A stretch of DNA of 64,000 nucleotides from Plazaster borealis (taxonomy: Eukaryota; Echinodermata; Asteroidea; Forcipulatida; Labidiasteridae), in contig CM037474.1 in NCBI GenBank assembly GCA_021014325.1, positions 5,993,130 through 6,057,129 of the forward strand, in the 5' to 3' direction. The notes under the pieces were generated by a model. That model saw only the letters and a list, made by a program, of their open reading frames with translations. It was not told where the DNA came from and ran no database searches. Shown piece by piece: positions 23,401 to 34,400 of the stretch. Every line of letters begins with the position of its first letter. Position 1 is the first letter of the stretch. The translations under genes and the position numbers were made by a program.

Positions 23401-24039
23401 AGCATGAACTTAAATTGAAAGAATTCCCTTATATCAATTGCTTATTATGTCGAGTCTTATGAGATACAAATATTCTCAATGTATTCATTGGCAACGTGTT
23501 TAAACGTGTTTCAAGACCGAACCATAACTAAAGCTTCTTCGTTGATTATCTTTAAAAAAATATGAAGAAGTTAAACCAAAACAAACATTGAGATGATCGA
23601 CTCTTTAGAACGAAAACACAATTTTAATTCTAATCAATTCAGCTGCTTTATTTATGTCAAAATGACAGGAAGTTGATTGTCTGACTGCACAAGTATTGAA
23701 CAAATGTATATAATTACATTTTAAATGTGATAACATGGCTAGTATTGCCACATGTACAAGTCAAAGCACAGCGCAAAGCCAAACTAGAATCATTAACCGG
23801 TATCATGAATGTCATTTGACAATATGATATGGGAATTTGGGACAACATTGGGGTGGCGTACGGGTTAGAATGACAAAGGCAGGGGAGGGACGGGAGACCT
23901 GGGGGTGGACTGTATTAAGGAATTGCAAATCTCTGGGAAAATTTTTTTTCGTTAGGGTAATTTAGGCTAGATGCAGAAAAAAAGCGTGACAGGTGGAAAT
24001 GATTTAAAGGTGATGGTTGTTTTGTGTTTGAACTTAGTG

Positions 24040-24185
24040 ATTGTTTTTCATTTTGATTTGGGGTTGAACAAAGAAAAATTGACCAAAGTTGGACTTGAAC
24101 CAACGACCTCCGGTTTAACGTGCCGGCGCCTCAAACCAACTGAGCTATCTAGCCCTATGTTGGCTTCTGACTGGCACCCCGAACA
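24040..24185 (-). repeat. SINE type T, copy 4
   Basis: The minus-strand head has GGGCTAGATAGCTCAGTTGG and GGTTCAAGTCCAACTTTGG, with the GTTCAACCCC tail. It is arranged head to head with the next copy. Confidence 0.78.
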
Positions 24186-24375
24186 AAGATATTGACACAA
24201 TAGGGAGACCGCCATCAATAGTGCTAGTAGCTCAATTGGTAGAGCGCCTGCACGTTAAAACGGAGGTCGTTGGTTCAAATCCCGCGATTGTCAAATTTTC
24301 TTTGTTCAGCCCCAAATCATTTAAACAATTTACCCAGTCAGTTTCCCTTGTGGTTTATAACTTTTTTGTTGTTGT
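24186..24375 (+). repeat. SINE type T, copy 5
   Basis: Leader AAAGATATTGACACAATAGG, then TAGCTCAATTGGTAGAGCGC, GGTTCAAATCCCGC, TTTCTTTGTTCAGCCCC and CCCAGTCAGTTTCCCTTGTG. It is a nearly full-length member. Confidence 0.82.
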
Positions 24376-24571
24376 AATTTTACAATACATTATGAACACT
24401 TCTGAATGTGCAAGAGTACCAGAGTTGTGGATTCGACATAACACGAAATTGCTGCCCTAGATCGGTCAGACGGCGATGTTATCGAGAAGTCAAAAAAGGG
24501 AAATCAAAGTTGAGCGTACTATTTATTGAAATATTTTGTGGGAAATTTCGTTACGTTCCTGGAATAAAATT

Positions 24572-24960
24572 GTTCCAATACTCCCCGAACTATAGTTGGG
24601 TTCGTTCTTAATATAGAACATTCTATTTCATCCTATTTATGCGTTTGTCGGGTTGGATGCGCAGATGTTCCAATACTCCCTAACTATAGTTGGGTTCGTT
24701 CTTCATAGAACATTCTATTTCATCCTAATTATGCATTGGTCTGGTTGAATGCGCAGATGTACCAATACTCCCCGAACTATAGTTGGGTTCGTTCTTCATA
24801 ATATAGAACATTCTTATTGCATCATAATTATAAAATGGTCTGGTTGAATGCGCAGATGTTCCAATACTTCCCGAACTATAGTTGGGTTCGTTCTTAATAT
24901 AGAACATTCTTATTTCATCATAATTATGCATTGGTCGGGTTGAACGCGCAGATGTTCCAA
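24572..24960 (+). repeat. 99-bp satellite, small array (4 units)
   Basis: Four units carry CCGAACTATAGTTGGGTTCG, ATAGAACATTCT and GCGCAGATGTTCC. Unit length varies (about 92-99 bp). The 3' flank (24961-25023) is shared with the larger array at 26871. Confidence 0.9.
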
Positions 24961-25334
24961 ATCTGTCCATCAGTCCTCAACCTCATGTTAACCGAATCAT
25001 GAATGTGAACTTGTCAACAGTTTAGGTTGCCTCACCACAAAGATCATGTTTCATTTTTATTCGGCAAATTACAGTCCCATGAGTTTTGTTTACGGTAGCC
25101 GTTTGGCATTCCGAGTATAAAGGAGATTTAGAATTTGACAGGCCGTTGACAAAGTGACACGCGATGATTATCAAATCTCTTAACGCTATAGGCTTTCTTC
25201 GTCGGGGTTTCTGGCTGTTTGTCTTAGCACTTGAAATTGGTCAAGTTCTTAAGTTACGACACGCCATAGGTATATTTAAATAGACCTTATGCACATGATG
25301 TCATTTCAGTGGGGTGCCCTCGCCTGGAGGTCAA

Positions 25335-25740
25335 AAGGAGATTGTTCATTAGCCTGAACATCTGACGTCACACTTCGAGACTCGTGAATAACGCCAGATA
25401 CCAGCCTGACCGGATGTTGCCAGATGTACCTTTGACCTTACATGTTCACATTTTATAGTGAATAAAACAACACTACATCGATATCGATGTACACAACATT
25501 ATGCACACGCAGCATGCAGACGATCAAAAGTGCAAGCTGCAAAATGACATCACCTCGGACCAATCATAACTCAGATATGGAAAGCTTATACGTCACAGCA
25601 CGTTTATCCAATGAAATCATTGTATCCAATGAAATCATTGTATCCAATGAAATCATTGTATCCAATGAAATCATTGTATCCAATGAAATCATTGGGCCTG
25701 TAAGACCAGTGCCTGTTTTTACCCTTACGGATAAAGACAG
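25335..25740 (-). repeat. Dispersed repeat J, copy 2
   Basis: Reverse complement of the 3395-3635 segment, enlarged by an internal 18-bp expansion at the ATGATTTCATTGG block. Confidence 0.75.
25605..25694 (+). repeat. 18-bp tandem repeat x5
   Basis: Five perfect copies of TATCCAATGAAATCATTG. The unit contains the inverted repeat CCAATGA/TCATTG and lies inside dispersed repeat J, whose other copy has a single ATGATTTCAT block. Confidence 0.95.
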
Positions 25741-25868
25741 GGGACCAGTCTAGCTGTCCATTGGCCAATGCTGCGCGCCGCGCGTACAAATCTGTGCGCT
25801 TCGATTGGTTCGTCATTGTTTTATCTAAGATGGCAGCTGGATGACGTCAATGCATAAGATCTAAAAGG

Positions 25869-26015
25869 TTCACCGTGTCTCAGATTTGACCAATCAACAA
25901 ACTCTAACAAAGTTGCGTATATAGGTTTTAGCTTTGATTATTGTTCACCGTGTCTCAGATTTGACCAATCAACGAGCTCTAATAAAGTTGCGTAGGTTTG
26001 AGCTTTGATTATTGT
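25869..26015 (+). repeat. Tandem duplication, 74-bp unit x2
   Basis: Two copies start TTCACCGTGTCTCAGATTTG and end GCTTTGATTATTGT. Confidence 0.92.
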
Positions 26016-26312
26016 AATGCTTGAGTTCTGTTTTTGTAAAACTAATCAGTGAAAATTCTATCAAGTTAATGATTCTCGTGTTTTGCTAAACAGCTTTTTA
26101 GCGATTAAAAAGTAATTTGAGAGCAATTCTAACTTAATCTAGTCATTGATTTTTAAGGATCCCGAGCTGGTATAATGTCACTTAATGAAATAAGCCGTTG
26201 CTGGTTGAGGTAATTTTGTAAGGGGTTAAATGAGTTCATTTTGTGACTTTAGTTGAAGATACACGCGTATTCTGAATAAAATAGTACTGCAATGGTTTGT
26301 CAGTTTCGTTGT

Positions 26313-26722
26313 TTAAAGGGATTGTATACGTTTGGTAATTGGAACCCACTGTTTGTTTGAATCCTATATAGTTGCAGATATGTAGCCTACCATAGAACTA
26401 ACCTGTGAACATTTCATTTCAAAAGGTGGTAGCATTTTTGAGATATTGCCGAAAATCTGGAGCGGTTATGTCCACGCAGGAATAATAATATGCAATCATG
26501 GAATACACAATCTGAGAAGCGTTTCTGACAGAAACGCCTCTCAGACTCAAACTGTTTTGGATAAAAACTGATATCTTTTTCCATAACCACATTACTTCAA
26601 AATAGAAATGTTTCTCAAGATGCCTGCTTTATACAATCCGAAGCTGCTGTACTTGTTACCAAGTAAGTTTGTATTGCCTTAATTTTATGAGTAATTAGCA
26701 AACGTATATACAGACCCTTTAA
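26313..26722 (+). mobile_element. TTAA-MITE family B, copy 5
   Basis: TTAA is intact at both ends. The core CGTTTCTGACAGAAACG differs from the TACTGCAGTA type by paired changes. Confidence 0.9.
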
Positions 26723-26787
26723 TACAATATTATTATTCTTAACTTCTATAAAAGAGTCGGCCTTCCCCTTTTCGGTTTTGTTATTAC

Positions 26788-26870
26788 ACTCTTAAAAAAA
26801 ACCCTGGTCAGAATTAATCCAGATACCGGGTCCCACTGGGCCTGACCATTTTCTGGGTCAGTATGACCCC
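26788..26870 (+). mobile_element. TGACCC family (H), partial copy
   Basis: About 80 bp match the start of the copy at 27911: CTGGTCAGAATT, CCAGATACCGGGTCCCA, GGGCCTGACCATTTTCTGGG and GTCAGTATGACCCC. It stops at CCCCAAT, where the satellite begins. Confidence 0.82.
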
Positions 26871-27843
26871 AATACTCCCCGAACTATAGTTGGGTTCGTT
26901 CTTCATAATATAGAACATTCTTATTGCATCATAATTATAAAATGGTCTGGTTGAATACTCAGATGTTCCAATACTCCCCGAACTATAGTTGGGTTCGTTC
27001 TTCATAATATAGAACATTCTTATTGCATCATAATTATAAAATGGTCTGGTTGAATGCGCAGATGTTCCAATACTCCCCGAACTATAGTTGGGTTCGTTCT
27101 TCATAATATAGAACATTCTTATTGCATCATAATTATAAAATGGTCTGGTTGAATACTCAGATGTTCCAATACTCCCCGAACTATAGTTGGGTTCGTTCTT
27201 CATAATATAGAACATTCTTATTGCATCATAATTATAAAATGGTCTGGTTGAATACTCAGATGTTCCAATACTCCCCGAACTATAGTTGGGTTCGTTCTTC
27301 ATAATATAGAACATTCTTATTGCATCAAAATTATAAAATGGTCTGGTTGAATGCGCAGATGTTCCAATACTCCCCGAACTATAGTTGGGTTCGTTCTTCA
27401 TAATATAGAACATTCTTATTGCATCATAATTATAAAATGGTCTGGTTGAATACTCAGATGTTCCAATACTCCCCGAACTATAGTTGGGTTCGTTCTTCAT
27501 AATATAGAACATTCTTATTGCATCATAATTATAAAATGGTCTGGTTGAATGCGCAGATGTTCCAATACTCCCCGAACTATAGTTGGGTTCGTTCTTAATA
27601 TAGAACATTCTATTTCATCCTATTTATGCGTTTGTCGGGTTGGATGCGCAGATGTTCCAATACTCCCCGAACTATAGTTGGTTCTTCATAATATAGAACA
27701 TTCTTATTGCATCATAATTATAAAATGGTCTGGTTGAATACTCAGATGTACCAATACTCCCCGAACTAGGGTTCGTTCTTAATATAGAACATTCTTATTT
27801 CATCATAATTATGCATTGGTCGGGTTGAACGCGCAGATGTTCC
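26871..27843 (+). repeat. 99-bp satellite, large array (10 units)
   Basis: Ten units, most exactly 99 bp, two alternating variants (GAATGCGCAG or GAATACTCAG). Because 99 is a multiple of three the minus strand stays open for 264 codons (26814-27608), with a 33-residue period (MFYIMKNEPNYSSGSIGTS core). I treat the reading frame as a by-product of unit length, not as a gene. Confidence 0.93.
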
Positions 27844-27910
27844 AAATCTGTCCATCAGTCCTCAACCTCATGTTAACCGAATCATGAATGTGAACTTGTC
27901 AACAGTTTAA

Positions 27911-28290
27911 CTGGTCAGAATTGACCAGATACCGGGTCCCACCGGGCCTGACCATTTTCTGGGTCAGTATGACCCCAATCTGTGTCAAAATGACTCAGAA
28001 ATGGGTCAAACTGACGTAGAATTTGAGTTAAAATCGAAAAACAAAAACATTTTCCGGGTCAGTCTGACCCAGAAATGGTTTTCTAAGACCAGGGGTCGAT
28101 TTCACAAAACCCTTCCTAACTTAGGACTAGTCCTAGGCAATGCTAAGAGATAGGACTATAGTCTTAAGTTAGGACCAGTATTTAAGACTAGTCCTATCTC
28201 TTAGCATTGCCTAGGACTAGTCCTAAGTTTGGAAGAGTTTTGTGAAATCGACCCCTGGAATCCGGGTCAATTCTGACCCAGGTGATTTTA
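27911..28290 (+). mobile_element. TGACCC family (H), copy 2
   Basis: Repeated TGACCC/GGGTCA blocks run between CTGGTCAGAATTGACCAGAT and GGGTCAATTCTGACCCAGG, which are inverted ends. A separate hairpin element occupies 28089-28258. Confidence 0.78.
28089..28258 (+). mobile_element. Long hairpin element CCAGGGGTCGATTTCAC
   Basis: Arms of about 75 bp (AGGGGTCGATTTCACAAAAC, CTAGTCCTAGGCAATGCTAA, GAGATAGGACTA) mirror each other around a ~20-bp centre. Confidence 0.87.
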
Positions 28291-28953
28291 GATTGTTACT
28301 TTGTGTGATTACCGACAAATAGGATTATGTATATGAGAGGGCTATACCTTCTTTCACAAATAGCATTTTCAGAAGGGCTCATGATTATTTCCCAACTTCC
28401 TTTTATAACAATGTTGAACTTTCCCTTTGTAATTTGTACGAGCACCGACCGTTGAACACATGTTCACAGACCTTTTGCGAAACGAGGCTAACTTTACTGC
28501 ATATAGGCTACCGGTGTAATCTTTGTGGATAGAGTCAAACCAAAGCCACCCCTCCCACGACTCGGATGGATCCATGACATTTCTTAAGATTCAATCCCAA
28601 AGAAACCCCCTCATTTAAACATTTTAACTGAATAAATCTCTTGCATCTCTTATCTCAGCTACATCATTTAAATCCTAAACATTTAACAGATTTACCTCCG
28701 TATTTTTGCTTTTTAGTTTTGTTTAGCTCCCAGATGATCATGGTTACAAATCCTCTGGAGACAGTTTGATTTCAAGTTTGATTGTTCTTGGAAGACTCTT
28801 GACATTTGTGTTTCTTAAGACGGGAATTCGGTTGTAGACAATGTAACCATTATCCTAAATCCACATGTAAAATGACTCACTTATTACATGCTGGTGTAGA
28901 GTTATAAAAAAATAATAGTTTGTTAAATATTATTTTTATTATTTTTTATTCCC

Positions 28954-29409
28954 GATGCAAAACATCATCTACAAAATGTTGTTGTCTGATTCGTTTTAAT
29001 TGGTCTGTATGTTTGGTAATGACTCTGAAAATTAATGGGCAATAAAAATTTACTTGGTAAGAAGTATAGCAGCTTTGGATAGTATAATGCATTTTGAGAA
29101 ACTTTTCACTTAGAAGTGCTGCAGTTATGGAAAAATCTATCACTTTTTATCCCCACAAATTCGAATCTGAGAAGCGTTACTGATGCAATACATCATCTAC
29201 AAAATGTTGTTGTCTGATTCGTTTTAATTGGTCTGTTTGTTTGGTAATGACTCTGAAATTTAATGGCAATAAAAACTTACTTGGTAAGAATTACAGCAGC
29301 TTTGGATAGTATAATGCATTTTGAGAAACTTTTCACTTAGAAGTGCTGCAGTTATGGAAAAATCTATCACCTTTTATCCCCACAAATTCGAATCTGAGAA
29401 GCGTTACTG
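28954..29409 (-). repeat. 228-bp tandem duplication including a family B half
   Basis: Units start at GATGCAAAACATCATCTAC (28954) and GATGCAATACATCATCTAC (29182). Each contains flank plus the first ~180 bp of a minus-strand family B MITE up to GAAGCGTTACTGA. Confidence 0.88.
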
Positions 29410-29595
29410 ACAGTAACGTTTCTCAGATTATTCTCCTGCAAGTGGACACCGCTCCATATTTTCGGCAATATCTCAAAAACGCTACAACCTTTTAAAATGA
29501 AATTTTCACATGTTAGTTTTATGGTATATATCTACAACTTTATAGGATTGAAACAAACAGTGGGTTCCAATTACCAAACGTATACAATCCCTTTA
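29003..29595 (-). mobile_element. TTAA-MITE family B, copy 6 (part duplicated)
   Basis: The interior is family B with core CGTTACTGACAGTAACG. The left terminus is decayed (GGTCTGTATGTTTGG) and the right end is TACAATCCCTTTA. Confidence 0.82.
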
Positions 29596-29713
29596 TTATG
29601 CAACAGTGTCCTGAGTTGAAATTGTCACAAGTGGTTTCTAACAGAGATATTTTCGGCTCTTAATTTAAACCCTGCACACAAGCATCCTTATAGCTGTAGC
29701 TGACAGTACGTAT

Positions 29714-30270
29714 ACACCCTAAAAACTCCCGGGTGAGAATTGACCCGAATCCCGGATCCCAGGGGGGCCTGACCCTTTACTGGGTCAGGCTGACCCGGAG
29801 TGGTGGATTTGTTTTTGGAATTTTAACTCGGATTAAGCGTCAGTTTGACCAGTTTATCGTTTTGACACAGATTCCGGGTCGCATTTTTGTTTACACCGCA
29901 GCGAGGGGTTTTGTACTGTAATAGGCCTACTGTCAATTCCTGTCTTGAGACGAGACTACAAACATTTATGCCTATAAAGGTTTAGGTTTAGGGTTAGGGT
30001 CAGGGTTAGGGTTAGGGTTAGGGTTAGGGCTAGGGTCAGGGTTAGGGTCAGTGTTAGGGTTAGGGTTAGGGTTAGGGTTAGGGTTAGGGTTAGGGTTTAG
30101 GGTTAGACCTAGTCTCCTATCTCAAGACGGAATTGACAATGTTACAGTACAAAACCCCTCGCTGCGGTGTAAAAATAATATACGCTTCCGGGTCATACTG
30201 ACCCAGAAATGGGTCAGGCCCCACGGGACTCAGATCTGGGTCAAGTCTGACCCTGAAGTGTTTAGAGTGT
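29714..30270 (+). mobile_element. TGACCC family (H), copy 3, split by the telomere-repeat MITE
   Basis: The left part has ACACCCTAAAAACTCCCGGG and CTGACCCTTTACTGGGTCAG; the right part has GACCCAGAAATGGGTCAGGC and TCTGACCCTGAAGTGTTTAG. The halves are inverted and together form one element once 29881-30185 is removed. Confidence 0.78.
29881..30185 (+). mobile_element. MITE carrying telomere-like repeats, copy 2
   Basis: Same terminal repeats as at 1048-1362 (CACCGCAGCGAGGGGTTTTG; right copy inverted) and the same asymmetric marker ACAAACATTTATGC inside one end, so the orientation is opposite to copy 1. The centre is (TTAGGG)n with TTAGGGTC variants. A 9-bp direct repeat TTCCGGGTC flanks it (29872-29880 and 30186-30194). 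Confidence 0.9.
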
Positions 30271-31771
30271 GATAAAACACTAATTAGTTATTAACTAATT
30301 AATTTATTACTAAATTGTTTCTGTTTGAATTGTACAGCCTCATATCAACGCAAACAAACAGGTTAACAAAATGCTAGTCGTCTGAAAAATTGCGTTCAGC
30401 CTGCTGTGTGAATATTTTACCCCAATGTCTTTATTAATAAGATGTGTCGATCCCCGGGAGCCCTGTAAAAAATAGAGCTAGCCTCTGGAGACGAATTTGT
30501 TTTTCTAAATTAATGTCTTAATGATTGATATCTGCAGGCCCTCATTAGAGAAATAACTAGAAGATGCACAAATTTGTTTTTGATGAGTGAAAACAGCACG
30601 TTGTACTTTTGACTATGTCGGCAACACTATACCCTGCAGATGAATTGTGTCACTTGATATATTTATGCTCGCAGGTTTTTTTGTTTATATAATCTATATT
30701 TTCCATGAAGCATTTCCTTGTGGCATTTCCACGCCATTGGTGGAAGACAAGATTCCTTTACGGGCCTCAAAATACTCAAAAAATCTTGTAGTTTTGTTCA
30801 ACCATCCCCATACAAAGACAAAGTTAAGACAAGAGTATTGCAATTTTGATCCACACATCAATATTCCACCCACGAGACGAGATTCAGTGTCGATGAAATG
30901 TATGTAGATTCTGGTATTTCTTGTAAATTTTAAATTGTTTTCCTTGAAAGATGGCAATCCAATCTCACACACCTCCGAATTTAGTTTCACATTAGCATAT
31001 TATATCAAATATCTTAAAATTATGAATTCTAAACCCCAGGGTTACCTTGAAGGTTTTGTGCATCACCTCAAGGTAAAAAAGTCTCCCTTAGGAAAGATTC
31101 CAGCAATCTCTGTGAGATGGTTCTCGAGCTTCAGTACTCATCCCTAAGTCTGAAATACAATCCTCACTTTACTGCGAAACTTGATAAAAAAACACCCCGA
31201 GGCGTTGGATTTATCAACAACTTACCTCGGGGCGAATCACACATCATGCAAAAATCCTGTCTGTCTAAAGTATTCGCCCCTCATTTTGTGCTCTCTCAAC
31301 TTATGTTTGGTATAGATCCCAAGGGCTCCAAAATGTTTGTTTTGGGACAAGATAAAAAGAGCAAAAATATGGCTGTGACAATGTCAAATCAGACTCGTGC
31401 AGTAATTACCACAGCTGAACAACACCACCAGAGGACTTGTTATATACTGTGAACTTTTAAAGGTCTTTTGCCATATCGTACCCAATAATGCCGTGTTATC
31501 TTTCAACCCCCGGCGCAGAGCCGTTGACTCAGTGTGGCGGGCAGGGACAAAATTGTTTCTTACGGGGGAAGAGTTTGTAATCTCAACCTTGAAGGTAAAG
31601 TTTGCTTCTTAGGTAATCGCGTTGGATATCAACCCTCAGTCTTGCTGCATTCTATTATTAAAAAAAGACGTAGGTTAAATTACAGCGGAATTATTTTGAA
31701 ATTATTTTGAAATAAATTAACAAACCAAAAGTCATCGTTTCCTTCATTATATTACTTTAAAGACTAATAAT

Positions 31772-32161
31772 TTAAAGGGATTGTATACGTTTGGTAATTG
31801 GAACCCACTGTTTGTTTCAATCATATATAGTTGTAGAGATATATCATAAAACTAACCTGTGAAAATTTCATTTCAAAAAGTGGTAGCATTTTTGAGATAT
31901 TGCCGAAAATCTGGAGCGGTTATGTCCACACAGGAAGAATAATCTGCAATTGGAATACACAATCTGAGAAATGTTACTGCAGTAACGCTTCTCAGATTCA
32001 ATTTTTTGGGGGAATTTTGGGGACATGTTTTTCCATAACCGCAGTACTTCGAAGTAAAAGGTTTCTCAAAATGCATTAGAAGCTGCAGTACTTCTTACCA
32101 AGTAAGTTTTTATTGCCATTAATTTTCAGAGTCATTACCAAACGTGATACAGACCCTTTAA
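31772..32161 (+). mobile_element. TTAA-MITE family B, copy 7
   Basis: TTAA is present at both ends; core GTTACTGCAGTAACG; a small deletion lies near AAGTGATATC. Confidence 0.9.
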
Positions 32162-32639
32162 GGGGGAGGGGGGGGACATATTGAAATTGTATAATTATTT
32201 AAACACTATCTATTGTTGTGAATATACGGGTAGTGGATGTTTGTGTGACAATGCACCGCAAATCATCGTCAGACCATTTTTGTTGATTTGCAAATACTGA
32301 TTTAAGAAAAGGATCTAAATTCAATGATGATATCTTTATTAATATTTCTTAAAAATGGCTTAATTCGTGGAAATTATTCTTTAATATCAAAATGCCGTAT
32401 CGTTCCTCTTTTGGGATTCACGTTAGTTTGGATGACGCAAATGCTGATTTCTAGTCAACCCCTTCTTCGATTGAAAAGCTAAACTGATTAGTTCCAGTCA
32501 TGTAGATTCTACATCACTGTACTCCGTATCCAATTGAACCAGACGGGTCTCAATCTATTGAAGACCCATTTCAAATCTAAATTAGAGAGTGTTAAAAGAT
32601 GTGTACTGATACAAACAAAGGGTTATCGTACATGCTCAT

Positions 32640-33511
32640 TCAAGGTACTGTACACGTTGGGTAATTGTCAAAAACCACAGGCATGCAACTCTTCCGCGTT
32701 TCCGCGGATTTCCGCGTTTTAGAAAAAATTATCAGCGCTAAAAAATAAAAAATCGTTAAATAAAAAAATAAAAATAAATCTTTTTTTGTTAACGATTTTT
32801 GTAAAGCCTAATATATGCTTTGCAACAACAATGTACAACTACAATAATGTAAAATAAGCCTAGTTACTGGATCAATGGGATGCCCCAATTCGACCAGCGT
32901 AAGTGTGTGACGCGCGCTCACTTGACGTTCCACGATCATTCTTACATCATGTAGTGTTTCAGCTCTTTTGTTAAGGGTCCATTCACAGGCCTGTACATGC
33001 TAAGAATGCACCTAAGAGCATAATAAACCTCAACATTTTCTAGGGTACCATTGTGGGTCTCATGTCCCTTGGCGTTTTGGCTGCCTCGCTTCGCGCTTGC
33101 GTTGTGCCTTTGAAAATTGTCCTCTTTTTTTCCATCTGGCTGTTGCATGCCTGAAGACCAGTATTCTCACTTAATGTATCCCAACATATGCATAAAATAA
33201 CGAACCTGTGAAAATTTGGGCTCAATTGGTCATCGAAGTTGCAAGAAAATAATGAAAGAAAAAAACACCCTTGTTGCACAAATTTGTGTGCTTTCAGATG
33301 CCTGAAAAAGGCTTCAGGCCTGAAGTCTTTTTCAGATTCAAATATTTAAGTGAGAAATTACCTCTTTCTCAAAAACTACGTTACTTCAGAGGGAGTCGTT
33401 TCTCACAATGTTTTATACTGTCAACAGCTCTCCGTTGCTCGTTATACCAAGTAGGTGTTTATGCTAATATATATTTTGAGTAATTACCAAACGTGCCCAT
33501 AGTGCCTTTAA
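32640..33511 (+). mobile_element. TTAA-MITE family A, copy 5, split by a hAT-like element
   Basis: Left terminus CAAGGTACTGTACACGTTGG is followed at 32678 by foreign sequence. Family A resumes at 33154 (AAGACCAGTATTCTCACTT) and ends GTGCCTTTAA. Core is CTTCAGGCCTGAAG, a perfect palindrome. Confidence 0.9.
32678..33153 (+). mobile_element. hAT-like non-autonomous element nested in family A
   Basis: It is 476 bp with perfect 12-bp ends CAGGCATGCAAC and GTTGCATGCCTG. The flanks (AAAAACCA left, AAGACCAG right) fit a 7-8 bp target duplication, and the host expects CAAAGACCAG here. CAGG termini with 8-bp duplications are typical of hAT. Subterminal CCGCG repeats (TTCCGCGTTTCCGCGG) are notable. No transposase frame. 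Confidence 0.85.
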
Positions 33512-34120
33512 TCATGGACTTGAAAGGGTAATTTGTTAGACAACATGGTGGATAACAAACAATTCAAGCCGAACCCCCCTCCGGCTCATCCTGTCCCGAC
33601 GCCTGAAACTGTATCCAGGCAAGCTTCTTTTTTTCTTCTGTTTTGTTAAGAGGGTTTCCCACGAGGTAGTGAAACAGGTGCCTGGAGGTACTCTCTGGCG
33701 AACCTAAACAACAAGCAGTGACGTGTAAATGAAGCGTCTTGGCTGCACACTCAGTGATGTAGAATTGGAGACAGGTTTGAATGGGACGCATCTTGAAGAG
33801 GATAAATTCCCCCGTCTTGGTCGTTGCCTCAAGAGAGAGAGAGCTTGGCACTGCAGATGAAATTCCCTATGATAATTTATCTCCTCCGCTGTTGAAGAAG
33901 GAAGATTTCATATGACAGACTTGTACTTCCTGTGTGGAAACGTGTGGCACTGCTCTTTGATGCGTTTGTGGTTTAGACGTTCTAGAGCGGTGGGTTTTAA
34001 CGCCACCTGTTTCGGATTTATAGAAAGTGGTGACTCTTTGAGTGTTGCTGATTGTATATCGCGCTGTCGTGGATAGATTCCGAACAAGAAAAAAGACACA
34101 TCATGGGTTCAAAAGGTACG

Positions 34121-34152
<32 letters not shown>

Positions 34153-34153
34153 G
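34121..34153 (+). repeat. (GTT)n microsatellite
   Basis: About 11 uninterrupted TTG units. Confidence 0.95.
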
Positions 34154-34254
34154 ATTAGCCTCTATATAGGTTGTATCGACTTCGAATTTAATAGTCATAG
34201 AACAAACGTACAGTGAACCTGTACGCATGAGAACTACAATTGGTGCTCGATATG

Positions 34255-34400
34255 GGGGCATGGTGTACCCCCCTATTGTGTCTTCATTGTGTGCTTGGAA
34301 TCTCAGGAATTCTTTTGAGGATTTTAGGGGGGGGGGATTCTATACAAGAGGAAAATAGTGTGTTATAGTATGGGAACATTGGGGGGACCCTCTGCCCCAT
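34255..34400 (+). repeat. Dispersed repeat M, copy 2
   Basis: Matches 3183-3365 (see there), with the CTTGGAATCTCAGGAATTC block and flanking G tract. Confidence 0.75.

Noticed and set aside
441..24320. tRNA-Asn genes
   Set aside because: The tRNA-like heads have mismatched anticodon stems or a non-T at position 33, and all carry the same non-tRNA leader and tail, so they are SINEs.
26814..27608. 264-codon minus-strand open frame as a real gene
   Set aside because: It is entirely satellite with a 99-bp period. The open frame follows from the unit being a multiple of three; no promoter, splice context or domain supports it.
31117..31452. 111-codon frame as a gene
   Set aside because: No recognisable domain, no splice context, and stops before and after. 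Plausible chance frame in a long intron.
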